64,000 nt of DNA, from NCBI RefSeq assembly GCF_014489845.1, contig NZ_JABURY010000016.1, positions 166,829 through 230,828 on the forward strand, in the 5' to 3' direction. Shown piece by piece: positions 10,739-21,474 of the stretch (position 1 is the stretch's first letter; each line of letters opens with the position of its first letter). A program made the translations under genes and the position numbers. This DNA comes from Frischella japonica. Its GTDB lineage: Bacteria; Pseudomonadota; Gammaproteobacteria; Enterobacterales; Orbaceae. The notes below the pieces were generated by a model. It saw nothing but the letters and a program-made list of their open reading frames with translations. It was not told the origin of the DNA and made no database searches.

Positions 10739-10815
10739 TTTACATATTCCTTATCAAAATTTTTTTGATGTGAATGAATATCACTGAATAAATTAGTATT
10801 CGTTGGCACAATTTA

Positions 10816-11256
<441 letters not shown>

Positions 11257-11414
11257 TTATTATCCATTGGATAAATAAAAGCGAATTATTCTTTGCTGGT
11301 CAGCCAATGTAACAATAAATTGGTCAATTTAATAAAATGAAATGTATTGCTTTTACATGCTTATTTAAATCAATCGAATGATTTTATGGAAAATTGAAAT
11401 CTCGATGCACTATC

Positions 11415-11429
11415 GCACTAATATAGTGC
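11415..11429. promoter_or_regulatory. NtrC-like palindrome at the end of dgt
   Basis: GCACTAATATAGTGC is a 15-base inverted repeat with the GCAC-N7-GTGC form of NtrC (GlnG) sites. It lies about 230 bases upstream of the predicted glnK start and touches the last base of the dgt stop codon. That distance is long for an enhancer but workable. It could instead be a short dgt transcription-end hairpin, although it lacks a T-run. Confidence 0.45.
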
Positions 11430-12916
11430 TAATCACTCACCATTAATTTACGATATTCATCATAAGCAAAATGATCGGTCATACCACTAATATAATCCTG
11501 TAATAATCTTGCTCGATAATAGAACTCCCAAATGTTAAAAGCGGCATCCGCTTTTTCAATTTGTAAAACCGCTTCCAGATAGGCTTGACGATGTTTTTCT
11601 GGAAGTTTATGAAATAATCGCGTTTCAATCATATATTGTGGATGACCATTTTTGGTTGTTAATTGCAAAAAATCGTCTGTTGGCATATTGAGTAATGGAT
11701 TGTATATATCGAGTAAACCGGTAATAATTCGATAGCCTTGCAATTCTATGGTTTCGATACTATCGTGATTAAAAATATATTTAAATGCAACCTTCTTAAA
11801 AACTTCCAATAATTTAAATTCAGCATCATGATCTTCTAATAAAGCATGATTAAATGAACCAGAATAAATTGCTTCAATATTTTCAATAAAACGTTCTGCA
11901 GCATGGGGAACTAAAATACCCGTCGTATTGACTCTTAAGGATGTAAAAAATTGATCTACACTCATGGAATCATTTTTTTCACTCAATGCACTGGTATAGG
12001 CGCCCGCAACCACCCTCTCGAAAAGGTCGCCTTTTTTAGTAGGCCCCCATTCCTGCTGTAAATAGAAATATAATCGTTCAATCGTCAAAATCCTTTTTTC
12101 AACCGCATCTTCCAAATCTGCGATACAGTATGATATATCATCCGCTGCTTCCATAATGTAAGTTAAGGGATAACGATGAAACGGTTCTTGATCAAGCTCT
12201 ACCATTAGTGAGTTAACAAAAGATTCTTCCGATAAATAATAGCCTGATTTTTTCATAAGATAATGAAATTCATCTTTTACTGGCGCAAGCCAGTATGCGG
12301 GTTTAGTATATTTTAAAATGCAGGCGATTTGTGAATAGGTTAAATTCAATTTTAAGATTGTGTGAACTAATCTAATGGCTTGCGCGTTACCATCAAAATG
12401 ACATAAATCCTGACGAATTTTACGGCGTAATTCATCAAGTTCTGGTTGTGTTCGTTGGTAATTCAATGGAGTATAACTTGATGAACGCTCAACGGCTAAT
12501 TGCTGACTAAACCAATTATTAATAGCAGCTTCACCAAAATGACCAAAGGGTGGATTACCAATATCATGCATTAGGCACGCCATTTCCACTAAACTTTCAA
12601 TAACAACGCCTAAATTATCCAATCCGTATTGGTTAAGTTGATTTGTTTTCGTTAAATTATTCATGATTTCTTTCACAATATAACGACCAACTTGCTGAAC
12701 TTCTAAAGAATGGGTTAAACGTGACCTAACAACTGCATTACGCTCTAAGGGAAAAACTTGTGTTTTTTGTTGTAAGCGACGAATGGCAGCGGAATTGAGA
12801 ATGCGATCACGATCACTTTCAAAATATTGGATGAAGGAATATTCATCGCCAACGTTATATTTAGTCTGTTTCGTGTAACGTTGATAACTTATTTTTTTAT
12901 GAAAATTGATCTTCAC
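11429..12916 (-). CDS. dgt: Deoxyguanosinetriphosphate triphosphohydrolase
   Basis: A 495-residue HD-domain dGTPase (dGTP to deoxyguanosine plus triphosphate). Metal-binding residues are visible in [15 protein letters not shown] and [16 protein letters not shown]; the segment [22 protein letters not shown] is nearly as in E. coli Dgt. The open frame extends to 12979 and would overlap purK, but AGGAG five bases before a GTG at 12916 ([14 protein letters not shown]) fits the family N-terminus, so GTG is chosen. It follows purK by 23 bases. Confidence 0.93.
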   Translation of the reverse strand: MKINFHKKISYQRYTKQTKYNVGDEYSFIQYFESDRDRILNSAAIRRLQQKTQVFPLERNAVVRSRLTHSLEVQQVGRYIVKEIMNNLTKTNQLNQYGLDNLGVVIESLVEMACLMHDIGNPPFGHFGEAAINNWFSQQLAVERSSSYTPLNYQRTQPELDELRRKIRQDLCHFDGNAQAIRLVHTILKLNLTYSQIACILKYTKPAYWLAPVKDEFHYLMKKSGYYLSEESFVNSLMVELDQEPFHRYPLTYIMEAADDISYCIADLEDAVEKRILTIERLYFYLQQEWGPTKKGDLFERVVAGAYTSALSEKNDSMSVDQFFTSLRVNTTGILVPHAAERFIENIEAIYSGSFNHALLEDHDAEFKLLEVFKKVAFKYIFNHDSIETIELQGYRIITGLLDIYNPLLNMPTDDFLQLTTKNGHPQYMIETRLFHKLPEKHRQAYLEAVLQIEKADAAFNIWEFYYRARLLQDYISGMTDHFAYDEYRKLMVSD

Positions 12917-12939
12917 ATATTCTCCTAATAGCATTGCTA

Positions 12940-14022
12940 TTAATTGATACCTTCGCTTAATAAAACAGCTTTTGCCCACTCAATAGCTGAAGCATAATCT
13001 ACCGATAATGTCGTTGTTAAACGTTCTAAGCAAAAACATAACTCCAGTGAATTCTGATGAGTCAAATTTAAATGCCCCAATTTACGCCCAGCTCTTACCG
13101 CCTTTTCATACCAATGAAGGTGAACTAACGATTCGGTTAACCAATCACAATTGTAAGACATACCAATCAGATTAACCATTACAGAATTTGCAAATACAGC
13201 TGGTGACGGCATTGGTAAATCCATAATAGCGCGTAAATGCAACTCAAACTGACTGATTGACGCACCATTTTGCGTCCAATGCCCGCTATTGTGAACGCGT
13301 GGCGCTAACTCATTAATTAATAACTTATCACCGACAACAAAACATTCCATTGCCATAACACCAATGTAATTTAGCTTAGCCATAATCGTTGCTAGCATCG
13401 ATTCAGCATTAGCTTGTAAAATTTCATGTGGATTGGCAAAAGCCACACTCATCTTTAATATACTATTTTGGTGAAGATTATAAGTAACTGGATAAAATAC
13501 CATTTTACCTAGTCGATTACGTGCACCAATTAATGATAATTCACCATTAAAGTTTATTGCTTGTTCAACGATTGCCGCTTGATAAGCATCATCGGGGATC
13601 AGATCGGTTAACTCAGAAGTGATACGCCATTGTCCTCTACCATCATAACCACCAGTCCGGCGTTTAACGATCAATGTATGACCCAATTTTGCTAATAATT
13701 TAGGCCAATCTGCGAAAGAGTCTAATGGCTGCCAATTGGCAGTTGGCAGATTAAGTTCATCAAGTAATTGCTTCTGCCTTAAACGGTCGGCAATAAGTGG
13801 AAAAACATCTCGATTAATGAAAGCATGATGACTGGCCAAAATACGAGTAAATGGTGTTTCTGGCCAACGTTCAATTTCTGCAGTGATGACAGCATTTTGA
13901 TAAGGAACCATCGTTGGATCGGCATCTAAACCAACAGGATAAACTTGAATACCTAATGGTTCGCCAGCTTGTCTTAGCATACGACCTAATTGACCGTCAC
14001 CGAGAACACAAACTTTTTTCAT
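12940..14022 (-). CDS. purK: 5-(carboxyamino)imidazole ribonucleotide synthase
   Basis: A 360-residue ATP-grasp enzyme of purine synthesis, turning AIR, bicarbonate and ATP into N5-CAIR. Seen in [16 protein letters not shown] at the start, [14 protein letters not shown] in the ATP-grasp lobe, and [23 protein letters not shown] near the C-terminus. It lies 27 bases downstream of purE, the usual purEK pair. No PurR-like operator was recognised upstream of purE. Confidence 0.95.
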   Translation of the reverse strand: MKKVCVLGDGQLGRMLRQAGEPLGIQVYPVGLDADPTMVPYQNAVITAEIERWPETPFTRILASHHAFINRDVFPLIADRLRQKQLLDELNLPTANWQPLDSFADWPKLLAKLGHTLIVKRRTGGYDGRGQWRITSELTDLIPDDAYQAAIVEQAINFNGELSLIGARNRLGKMVFYPVTYNLHQNSILKMSVAFANPHEILQANAESMLATIMAKLNYIGVMAMECFVVGDKLLINELAPRVHNSGHWTQNGASISQFELHLRAIMDLPMPSPAVFANSVMVNLIGMSYNCDWLTESLVHLHWYEKAVRAGRKLGHLNLTHQNSLELCFCLERLTTTLSVDYASAIEWAKAVLLSEGIN

Positions 14023-14049
14023 GATTAAATCCTAATGTTAGTTTATTAT

Positions 14050-14583
14050 TTATTTTCTTGGGTCTGGATTTGTTAGTACATCATTAGTCTGCGCTTGTCT
14101 GAATTTTTCCAGTTTAGCAAACAGTACCCTATCATTAATTGCTAGAATCTGTGCAGCGAATAATGCGGCATTTGCTGCTCCTGCTTTACCTATAGCTAAC
14201 GTACCAACTGGAATTCCTTTTGGCATTTGCACTATTGAATATAAACTATCAATACCACTTAATGCAGCACTTTGTACGGGTACCCCTAACACTGGGACTA
14301 ACGTTTTAGCCGCTAGCATACCAGGCAAGTGAGCAGCTCCTCCGGCACCAGCAATAATTACCTCAAATCCATTATCTTTGGCTTGCTCGGCAAACAGGAA
14401 TAATTTATCTGGCGTTCGATGTGCAGATACAATTTCAACATGAAAAGCAAGTTGGAGTTGTGTTAAAAGATCAGCACTGTGTTGCATAGTGTCCCAATCA
14501 CTTTTTGAACCCATAACAATTGCAATTTTCGCTTTTTTTGATAAATCTGAAGAATTGGTTAATGGTATTTTAGACATAAACAT
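14050..14583 (-). CDS. purE: N5-carboxyaminoimidazole ribonucleotide mutase
   Basis: Class I PurE, about 177 residues, converting N5-CAIR to CAIR, the step after PurK. Core blocks are [22 protein letters not shown] and [17 protein letters not shown]. Three in-frame ATGs lie close together (14595, 14583, 14577); GAGGG five bases before 14583 decides the start. The N-terminus is about 20 residues longer than that of E. coli PurE. First gene of purE-purK-dgt. Confidence 0.93.
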   Translation of the reverse strand: MFMSKIPLTNSSDLSKKAKIAIVMGSKSDWDTMQHSADLLTQLQLAFHVEIVSAHRTPDKLFLFAEQAKDNGFEVIIAGAGGAAHLPGMLAAKTLVPVLGVPVQSAALSGIDSLYSIVQMPKGIPVGTLAIGKAGAANAALFAAQILAINDRVLFAKLEKFRQAQTNDVLTNPDPRK

Positions 14584-14950
14584 TAATTCCCTCATTCTAA
14601 AGTTTTAGTATTATAAAGAAATAAGTTTATCCGTATAGCGTTTATTCATTTAATTTTTCTTTTTAGTTAGTACCTTATTTACCACAAGACATATTGATAA
14701 AATGTTCAGCATTCACCTAGGTTTTAAATTCTACAATAAATTCTTGCCCTTATTTTTACTTGGCTATCAAAGATTTCATCAATTATAAATGTTAAACATT
14801 TGTAAAATTCAGATAAAATATAGTTTAAAGTAAAATAAACATCGCAAAATATATTTTGTAAATACAAATACTATTAGCAATCACATGTGCACATGTTACA
14901 ATATCAAACAATGAATAATAGATTATATTAAAACGTTTAGGAGTTTATCA
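14584..14950. other. Intergenic region, purE/ssb divergent promoters
   Basis: 367 AT-rich bases between divergent genes. The notable element is the 14-base palindrome at 14883-14896 next to a possible ssb -10 box. No LexA (SOS) box and no PurR operator were recognised. Confidence 0.6.
14883..14902 (+). promoter_or_regulatory. Palindrome abutting the ssb -10 box
   Basis: ACATGTGCACATGT at 14883-14896 is a perfect 14-base palindrome immediately followed by TACAAT (14897-14902), a good -10 candidate about 50 bases from the ssb ATG. It would sit in the promoter spacer, where a repressor would act. The regulator is unknown; it is not the LexA consensus. Confidence 0.4.
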
Positions 14951-15454
14951 ATGGCAAGTCGAGGTATTAATAAAGTCATTTTAGTAGGTAATTTAGGGCA
15001 AGATCCCGAAGTTCGTTATTTACCTAATGGTGGCGCAGTAACTAATATAAGTGTCGCGACGTCCGAAACGTGGAAAGATAAGCAAACTGGTGAGCAGAAA
15101 GATCGTACAGAATGGCATCGAGTTGTCATTTTTGGCAAATTAGCCGAAATCGCTGGTGAATATTTAAGAAAAGGTTCGCAAGTTTATATTGAAGGTCAAT
15201 TACAAACCCGTAAATGGCAAGATCAATCCGGTCAGGAACGTTACACTACTGAAATCGTGGTTAATATTGGTGGAACATTACAAATTTTGGGTAGCCGTAA
15301 TACTAACTTTGATGATGCAGCAACCCAAAATTGGGGGCAAAGTGCAAATAACCAATCGTCTGCTCCTGCCGCTCGCCAACCCGCTGCTGCACCACAACAA
15401 CCAATACCGTCCAATGAACCACCAATGGATTTTGATGACGAGATCCCTTTTTAA
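14951..15454 (+). CDS. ssb: Single-stranded DNA-binding protein
   Basis: A 167-residue SSB: an OB-fold of about 110 residues ([23 protein letters not shown], then [23 protein letters not shown]), a flexible Gln/Pro/Ala-rich linker, and the acidic tip DFDDEIPF that recruits repair and replication partners. Preceded by TTTAGGAG with good spacing. It coats ssDNA during replication, recombination and repair. uvrA, its common divergent neighbour, is not present. Confidence 0.97.
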   Translation: MASRGINKVILVGNLGQDPEVRYLPNGGAVTNISVATSETWKDKQTGEQKDRTEWHRVVIFGKLAEIAGEYLRKGSQVYIEGQLQTRKWQDQSGQERYTTEIVVNIGGTLQILGSRNTNFDDAATQNWGQSANNQSSAPAARQPAAAPQQPIPSNEPPMDFDDEIPF

Positions 15455-15766
15455 GTCAGATTCACCTCTGACTAAAGAGACTAAAAAGGAATCCTTTGGT
15501 TTCCTTTTTAGTTTTCATTTTACTTGAAATAAGCTTACAACTAAAAATATTAGATATAAATAGTTGAATAATAATCTACACTAAATAAACTTATAAAAAT
15601 CATTCACTCTTATTAATTTTTTAGTGATAAGGCACATTGCAAATGCTAACCTATTACTCATTAAACACTATCCTGCTAAAAAGCAGAATTAACGTTGCTA
15701 ATGTAGTTAATCATAAAAAATCAACTTAATGAATAATTGGTAAATGCTTACCCTATCGATTCCTGA
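15455..15766. other. Intergenic region between convergent ssb and ubiB
   Basis: 312 bases. It holds the ssb terminator (15481-15521) and a small stem GGTAA/TTACC near 15740-15753. Otherwise AT-rich with nothing recognisable. Confidence 0.6.
15481..15521 (+). terminator. ssb terminator
   Basis: CTAAAAAGGAA (15481-15491) and TTCCTTTTTAG (15501-15511) form a perfect 11-bp stem with a 9-base loop, followed by TTTTCATTTT. It lies 27 bases after the ssb stop. Confidence 0.85.
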
Positions 15767-17305
15767 TTAAAATAAATTTATTAAAGTACTTAAAACAACA
15801 ATACAAAGTACCACACTCCATAGTTTAATTAGCCATTTTTTTGTTCGTGAAAGTTGTAGATTAAGTTCGTTCAACTGTAGGATAAGTTGCCGGTTAGATT
15901 TTTCAAATTGTTTTAATTTTTTTGGTAAATCAGGTAATAAATCTTGCCATTGTGGTAAAGCATGCATCATATTTTTAGCAATATGCAATGGACTCATTTG
16001 TTCTTGATACCATGCTTCTAAAAATGGTTTAGCCGTAGACCATAAATCCAACTGAGGATAAAGTCGACGCCCTAATCCTTCGATATAAAAAAGCGTTTTT
16101 TCCAGCAGCACTAATTGCGGTTGAATCACCATGTTAAATTGTCGAGCAACATTAAATAAATTATACAATATTTGTGCAAAAGATATTTCTCCTAATGATT
16201 TGGCAAAAATTGGGTCACACACTTCTCGCATTGCTGTTTCTAAAGCAAAAACATTTGTATCTTCAGGAACCCACCCTGATTCAATATATAATTCAGCAAT
16301 TTTCTGATAATCACGATTAAAAAAAGCAATAAAATTTTGTGCCAGAAAATATTGATCTTCTTTACTCAGTTCTCCCATAATGGCACAATCAATGCCGATA
16401 TAGGTTGGATTGATCGGATCACTAGCATTAATAAATACATTTCCAGGATGCATATCCGCATGAAAAAAATTATCCCGAAAAATTTGCGTAAAAAATATAT
16501 CAACGCCTCTCTCCGCCAATAATTTTAAATTAACACCTCGCTCTTTTAATTCTGCTATGTTGTTAATCGATATACCAGAGATACGCTCTTCCACTAAAAC
16601 ATTAGCTCGACATAGCTCACGATAAACATAAGGAATATAGAGCATATCACTTTTAATAAAGTTATTCCGTAAACGTTTGGTATTTTCTGCTTCTTGCAGC
16701 AAATTTAACTCTTTGAAAATCGTTTTTTCATAATCACTCACTACTTCAGTCAAACGTAAGCGCCTAGCATCATAATTCATTTTTACCAACCGCTCCGCAC
16801 ACCAATACATTACTGCAATATCGGCTTTAATGAGTGGTTGAATATTCGGCCGTAATACTTTAATAATTACCGCTGCCCCACTACTTTTCAATTTGGCTGA
16901 ATGCACTTGAGCAATCGAAGCTGAAGCAAGAGGCGTAAACTGAAAATCATCAAAAAGCGTTTCGATTGACGTTGATAAAGCTTGTTCAATGATATGTTTT
17001 GCTTGTTCACCATCAAATGGTTTAACTTGGTCTTGTAATTGCGATAAAGAAATTAACAAATCATCGGGTAAGAGATCTTGTCTGGTAGACAACATTTGCC
17101 CTAATTTAACCCAAATTGGCCCAAGTTCTTGTAAAGCCAATTTTAAACGTTCTCCTCTATTACAATGTTTAGCTTTTTTCGATACCCAAAACATCATAAA
17201 AAGGACAAATTTAAATCGGTTTGGTAAGATCGATTTAGGAAATAGTTCAGCTAATTGAAAAGCGCGAAATGCCGCCATGATTTGATAAAGTCGCCAATAC
17301 TTCAT
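15767..17305 (-). CDS. ubiB: Ubiquinone biosynthesis ATPase/kinase-like UbiB
   Basis: A 512-residue ABC1/ADCK-family protein needed for ubiquinone synthesis. Typical signatures are GPIWVKLGQMLSTRQDLLPDD (the KxGQ motif), the alanine-rich nucleotide loop LASASIAQVH, and HADMHPGNVF followed by IDCAIMG. A C-terminal hydrophobic helix (WSVVLCIVVLSTLINLF) anchors it in the inner membrane. A TTG at 17317 is in frame, but TGAGG six bases before ATG 17305 and the family N-terminus favour 17305. It follows ubiE by 12 bases; the usual intervening ubiJ is absent. Confidence 0.93.
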   Translation of the reverse strand: MKYWRLYQIMAAFRAFQLAELFPKSILPNRFKFVLFMMFWVSKKAKHCNRGERLKLALQELGPIWVKLGQMLSTRQDLLPDDLLISLSQLQDQVKPFDGEQAKHIIEQALSTSIETLFDDFQFTPLASASIAQVHSAKLKSSGAAVIIKVLRPNIQPLIKADIAVMYWCAERLVKMNYDARRLRLTEVVSDYEKTIFKELNLLQEAENTKRLRNNFIKSDMLYIPYVYRELCRANVLVEERISGISINNIAELKERGVNLKLLAERGVDIFFTQIFRDNFFHADMHPGNVFINASDPINPTYIGIDCAIMGELSKEDQYFLAQNFIAFFNRDYQKIAELYIESGWVPEDTNVFALETAMREVCDPIFAKSLGEISFAQILYNLFNVARQFNMVIQPQLVLLEKTLFYIEGLGRRLYPQLDLWSTAKPFLEAWYQEQMSPLHIAKNMMHALPQWQDLLPDLPKKLKQFEKSNRQLILQLNELNLQLSRTKKWLIKLWSVVLCIVVLSTLINLF

Positions 17306-17317
17306 TAGCATCCTCAA

Positions 17318-18112
17318 TTAAAATTTAAAACCAAGATGCAATGCTACAATACCACCTGTCATATTATGATATTGCACATCTTTAAAACCGGCCAGCTCCA
17401 TCATATTTTTCAATTTAAGTTGGTCAGGATGCATGCGAATTGATTCAGCTAAATAACGATAACTATCGGCATCATTAGCAACAATTTTTCCCATTAACGG
17501 TAACATTGTAAATGAATAAAGATCATATGCTTTATTCAATAATTTATATTCTGGTTTGGAAAATTCTAAAATTAATAAACGTCCACCTGGCTTTAGTACT
17601 CGCCACATTGATTTGAGTGCTTGATCTTTATTCGTTACATTACGTAAACCAAATGAAATCGTAATACAATCAAAACTATTGTCAGCAAAAGGTAACGCTT
17701 CGGCATTTGCTTGTACATATTCAATATTTTTAAATAAACCTTTATCACGCAACTTTTCACGACCAACTTCAAGCATGGAATCATTGATATCAGCTAATAT
17801 TACTAATCCATCATCGCCTACTAATTGCGAAAATTTAGCAGTTAGATCACCGGTTCCGCCAGCTAGATCAAGTACTTTTTGCCCTTGCCTTATACCACTA
17901 TACTCAATAGTGATTTTCTTCCAAAGCCGATGAATACCAAATGACATTAAGTCATTCATAACATCATATTTATCAGCAACAGAATGAAATACATCGGCAA
18001 CTCGTTTTTCTTTTTCTTGTTTAGGAATCTGTGTGAAACCAAAATCAATTGTTTCTTGCTGGTGTTGATCGTGTCGTGGTTGATCATGGATTTTTGACAT
18101 AATGAAAACCAT
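17318..18112 (-). CDS. ubiE: Ubiquinone/menaquinone C-methyltransferase
   Basis: About 264 residues, a class I SAM methyltransferase methylating the quinone ring in ubiquinone and demethylmenaquinone synthesis. Recognised by [25 protein letters not shown], the SAM-binding [15 protein letters not shown], and [14 protein letters not shown]. Two ATGs (18112 and 18100) are possible and neither has a clear ribosome site; the longer is listed. First gene of ubiE-ubiB. Confidence 0.93.
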   Translation of the reverse strand: MVFIMSKIHDQPRHDQHQQETIDFGFTQIPKQEKEKRVADVFHSVADKYDVMNDLMSFGIHRLWKKITIEYSGIRQGQKVLDLAGGTGDLTAKFSQLVGDDGLVILADINDSMLEVGREKLRDKGLFKNIEYVQANAEALPFADNSFDCITISFGLRNVTNKDQALKSMWRVLKPGGRLLILEFSKPEYKLLNKAYDLYSFTMLPLMGKIVANDADSYRYLAESIRMHPDQLKLKNMMELAGFKDVQYHNMTGGIVALHLGFKF

Positions 18113-18295
18113 TTAATAAAAATTTGCGTTATTTTAACATATCGCCTAATGCTACACTATACAATTAAGGCGATGATAGCCATTTAGATTTCAACTATTA
18201 GAAAAGTAAAATCTTTGATTCACTAAGAATTGATTGGTACTTTTACCTATAATCGGGTGAAGATATGCTTAATTGATTTAATGTGCTAATAATGT

Positions 18296-19231
18296 CTATT
18301 CTAGCTTAATCTTAATTCGCTCAATAACAGATTCAAAAATAGCCAGCTGACTTTCATGTGGATTAAAATCATGAGAATGAATAACTAAATCAAAGGGATA
18401 ATTATTAATTAATTCTTTTAAAATCTGATTATCTTTACGAAAAGATCGTTGATAATGATGATATAAAGTTTCAAAATCAAATGCGGTAAATAATAATTTG
18501 TTAGCACAAGTAGCAGCATCATCAATACGTTGTGCTTGTAACATGGCAATGCGGATATAATCAGCCTCATTTAGTGTTGAAGAAACTTTGTGATGATGAT
18601 CGTTTTGAAAATAGTTAATATAACCATTCGTTACATAACGCGTATTAAAAATATTGGCTAATTGCATGGCCAGTTGATCAAATTGATTTAGTTTACCAAC
18701 TAAAGCTATTTTCATGACGAAGAATGGTCGAGCAACTTGGGAAATATATTGCCAATGTTGAAAGGGATTTTGACGAATTTTTGTCGCACTAATATTAATA
18801 AAATCACGATTAACATCAATGAGCTTTACGCTACAATTAAAATAGCGTTCATGATTGGCAACATCTTGTTGTTCGCTGGTAAAGATAACCATTGGTTTAA
18901 CTTGATGTTTAGCTAAAATCGCCTTAACCCGATCACTCCAATCTTGCCAACCGTTAGGATAATAAGCGATTCCGCTTTCGTCTAAAACATGAATATGAAT
19001 ATTACGATGATGTTGGAAGTTTTTTTTTAACCAGTAAAATCGGTCTCTAACTTGTGGCTGGCGTAACATGCCACTTGCTTCAAATAGTTTTAAGTCTCTG
19101 GCTGGCTCACAACCTAGGAAAACATGTAGTTCATCAACTTGCATTATGGCTTTTTCAATAAGATAAATATGACCACAATGTAACGGATAAAATTTACCAA
19201 AAATAATTCCGATTTTACGCTTAGTTTTCAT
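18296..19231 (-). CDS. nadR: NadR-like NMN adenylyltransferase with degenerate kinase half
   Basis: 311 residues. The N-terminal half is a good nicotinamide-nucleotide adenylyltransferase domain: IGIIFGKFYPLHCGHIYLI (residues 7-25, with the nucleotide-binding HxGH) and ISATKIRQNPF (147-157), both close to NadR. The C-terminal half keeps NadR-like spacing (ARPFFVMKIALVGK to LANIFNTRYV) but lacks a Walker A: where NadR has GGESSGKS, this has GKLNQFDQ (about 179-186). The region ends about 60-70 residues shorter than E. coli NadR, and the N-terminal DNA-binding domain is missing. Likely an NMN adenylyltransferase for NAD salvage that has lost ribosylnicotinamide kinase and repressor roles. Confidence 0.8.
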   Translation of the reverse strand: MKTKRKIGIIFGKFYPLHCGHIYLIEKAIMQVDELHVFLGCEPARDLKLFEASGMLRQPQVRDRFYWLKKNFQHHRNIHIHVLDESGIAYYPNGWQDWSDRVKAILAKHQVKPMVIFTSEQQDVANHERYFNCSVKLIDVNRDFINISATKIRQNPFQHWQYISQVARPFFVMKIALVGKLNQFDQLAMQLANIFNTRYVTNGYINYFQNDHHHKVSSTLNEADYIRIAMLQAQRIDDAATCANKLLFTAFDFETLYHHYQRSFRKDNQILKELINNYPFDLVIHSHDFNPHESQLAIFESVIERIKIKLE

Positions 19232-19403
19232 AATAGTGCTACAAATATTGTAATGATAGAGAGATATATTTTCTTAACCGATACAATGTATCCAAAATAT
19301 ATTTTATTTCAAGTAAAAAATATAGGAAAACACGTTTATAAAATGAAAATTATACTAAATTAATATATATACTCTGTATTATTGTATTTTTCTTAATTTT
19401 AAA

Positions 19404-19426
19404 TAGAGTGCTAAATTAGCACTCTA
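19404..19426 (-). terminator. Hairpin downstream of yfiF
   Basis: TAGAGTGCT (19404-19412) and AGCACTCTA (19418-19426) make a perfect 9-bp stem with a 5-base loop, 34-56 bases beyond the yfiF stop. The following minus-strand sequence TTTAAAATT is only mildly T-rich. Confidence 0.6.
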
Positions 19427-19459
19427 AAAAAATCTTTATTAGCTTCCTAATGTAAATTT

Positions 19460-20560
19460 TTACTTAGTATGAGTTCGGTCAATTTTAGCTAGTAAAATGC
19501 CACTTAAAACAGAAATATTTAAAGCTGGCATCGCCTCACTACCCGATAAATAAACAACTTTATCAGCAAATTCGACTAATTTAAGATTGATTTGTTGGAA
19601 AATGACAAAGACGGTTTTGGCACGCACCGATAATTTAGTTAAATTTTCCGCTTTTATTGTATTCACTTTACAAGGTAAAAGAGCAACAATTTGATATCCA
19701 TATTGTTTAAACTGATCAAGTGAAACAATAAAATCATCAGCTTTAATTGGCGTAAGATATTCTGCTCCACCTTCAGAAACACGTAAAGAGGCACCATTAT
19801 CTAGAATATCGGGTTGTCGTAGCATTACGCCATTTACTTTAAAAAAAGCGGCTGTCCGAGCGATTGCACCTAAATTATGTGGGTTATTGATATCATCAAT
19901 TGCCATTACATAATCATATTTAGCATCATTATTTTGAGCCAGATATGTTGCCGTAGTCAAAGAAGAGCGTTTTTTCACAATCAAACACACTCCACCATGA
20001 TGTTGTGTCTGAGCAATTTTACTCATATGCGCATCATCTACGATATCGTAACCAAGCCGACGTTCAACTAACCAAGCTATCAACGGTTTAAATTCATGGG
20101 TTTTTTCTTGTAAGAAAAAAGCTTTAATAATCGATTCAGGCCGTTTAGCAAAAATAGCTTTACAACTATTTTCGCTATAAACTAATGTTTCTTCTTTACG
20201 CTGACGTTTCAATTGTTGATTTGAAAGTATCGTCGTATCATTTTCAAATGTAGCTAGTTGCTCAGATTTCTGTACCCGACTTTTCCAAGGCGATTCATGA
20301 GATGTCACGCTGTTATTTCGAGAACGTGGCCTAAACATTTCGATACGATTATCTTTGATAGTTTCACGATTCATCTTCGAACGTTCGGTACGACGTTTAT
20401 CATGGGATGATTTATCTTGATCGTGTCGTGGAGCCGAGCCTCTTTGATGACGACTATCATTGCCTTGATAAGAACGTTGAGATGATTTACTTTCAGCAGA
20501 TTTTTTAGCATAAAAAACCGTAGGCTTTCCTTGTTTATCGGCTGATTGATTGTCATTCAT
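19460..20560 (-). CDS. yfiF: SpoU/TrmH-family RNA methyltransferase YfiF-like
   Basis: 366 residues. The first 120 are basic and low-complexity (Ser/Arg/Lys/Asp). Then come the substrate-binding domain (ETLVYSENSCKAIFAKRPESI, HHGGVCLIVKKR) and the SPOUT fold with motif 1 NNPHNLGAIARTAAFF (225-240) and motif 3 LNISVLSGILLAK (347-359). The layout matches E. coli YfiF. Motif 2, normally ending in a GxE sequence, is VFVIFQQINL here, so the SAM site may be altered. It lies 14 bases after nusB, in ribH-nusB-yfiF; its RNA target is not known from the sequence. Confidence 0.8.
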   Translation of the reverse strand: MNDNQSADKQGKPTVFYAKKSAESKSSQRSYQGNDSRHQRGSAPRHDQDKSSHDKRRTERSKMNRETIKDNRIEMFRPRSRNNSVTSHESPWKSRVQKSEQLATFENDTTILSNQQLKRQRKEETLVYSENSCKAIFAKRPESIIKAFFLQEKTHEFKPLIAWLVERRLGYDIVDDAHMSKIAQTQHHGGVCLIVKKRSSLTTATYLAQNNDAKYDYVMAIDDINNPHNLGAIARTAAFFKVNGVMLRQPDILDNGASLRVSEGGAEYLTPIKADDFIVSLDQFKQYGYQIVALLPCKVNTIKAENLTKLSVRAKTVFVIFQQINLKLVEFADKVVYLSGSEAMPALNISVLSGILLAKIDRTHTK

Positions 20561-20574
20561 AATATGCTCACTAT

Positions 20575-20997
20575 TTACCGGGTTCGTATTGTTGGCGCAA
20601 CTTTATCCAGTACACCATTTATAAACTTATGGCTATCTTCAGCACCAAAAGTTTTAGTTAAATCAATTGCTTCATTAATGACAACTTTATAAGGAACATC
20701 TTCACGTTTGAGAAGTTCATAAACCGCAATTCTTAAAATAGCATGTTCTACAAAACCTAATTCATTTAGACTTCGTTCATTCAGAAATGGCTCCATTTTT
20801 TCATCAAGTTCAGTCGTATGCGAAGCTACCCCATGTAATAATTCTCGAAAATACTTTTTATCGACTCCTTTCATATCTTGTTCAGCCATAAAATTGACTT
20901 CAACTTCTGATAAGTCATTTTTAGAAACTTGCCATGAATAGATTGCCTGAACTGCACACTCACGTGCACGACGACGAGGATTAGCGTTAGTCGTCAC
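20575..20997 (-). CDS. nusB: Transcription antitermination factor NusB
   Basis: A 140-residue all-helical protein: [18 protein letters not shown] at the start, [34 protein letters not shown] in the second half, and [11 protein letters not shown]. It binds boxA RNA with NusE (S10) during rRNA transcription. The preceding gene ribH ends 3 bases away, the common ribH-nusB arrangement. Confidence 0.95.
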   Translation of the reverse strand: MTTNANPRRRARECAVQAIYSWQVSKNDLSEVEVNFMAEQDMKGVDKKYFRELLHGVASHTTELDEKMEPFLNERSLNELGFVEHAILRIAVYELLKREDVPYKVVINEAIDLTKTFGAEDSHKFINGVLDKVAPTIRTR

Positions 20998-21000
20998 TAT

Positions 21001-21474
21001 TTACCCCTTCTTGATACTGTTTAAAGTGTTATACATTTCTAGTGCGGTTAAAGCTGCTTCTGCCCCTTTATTTCCAGCTTTGGTGCCTGCTCGTTCAATC
21101 GCCTGCTCGATATTTTCTGTTGTTAAAATACCAAAGCCAACAGGTAGGGAATGAGCTAAACTGGTAGATAATATACCAGAACTTGATTCACCAGCGACAT
21201 AATCAAAATGAGCAGTGCTACCACGAATTACCGTACCTAATGCGACCACAGCGTCATATTTTTTACTTTCAGCAACAGCCTTAACCGTTAAAGGAATCTC
21301 AAAAGCTCCCGGAACTTTAATAACAGTAATATTTTTATCTTCGACTTGCCCAATTCGTTTTAGCGCATCGATGGCACCTTCAACAAGGCTATCATTTATA
21401 AAATGATTGAAACGTGCGACAATAATAGCGACTTTTGCATGGGGTGCAGCTACTTGCCCCTCAATAACTTGCAT
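21001..21474 (-). CDS. ribH: 6,7-dimethyl-8-ribityllumazine synthase
   Basis: A 157-residue lumazine synthase (penultimate riboflavin step). Family blocks: [29 protein letters not shown], and [24 protein letters not shown], the latter with the catalytic histidine. First gene of ribH-nusB-yfiF. No FMN riboswitch was recognised upstream. Confidence 0.95.
   Translation of the reverse strand: MQVIEGQVAAPHAKVAIIVARFNHFINDSLVEGAIDALKRIGQVEDKNITVIKVPGAFEIPLTVKAVAESKKYDAVVALGTVIRGSTAHFDYVAGESSSGILSTSLAHSLPVGFGILTTENIEQAIERAGTKAGNKGAEAALTALEMYNTLNSIKKG

Noticed and set aside
14641-14950. LexA box upstream of ssb
   Set aside because: No CTG-N10-CAG sequence of SOS type was found; the palindrome present is different.
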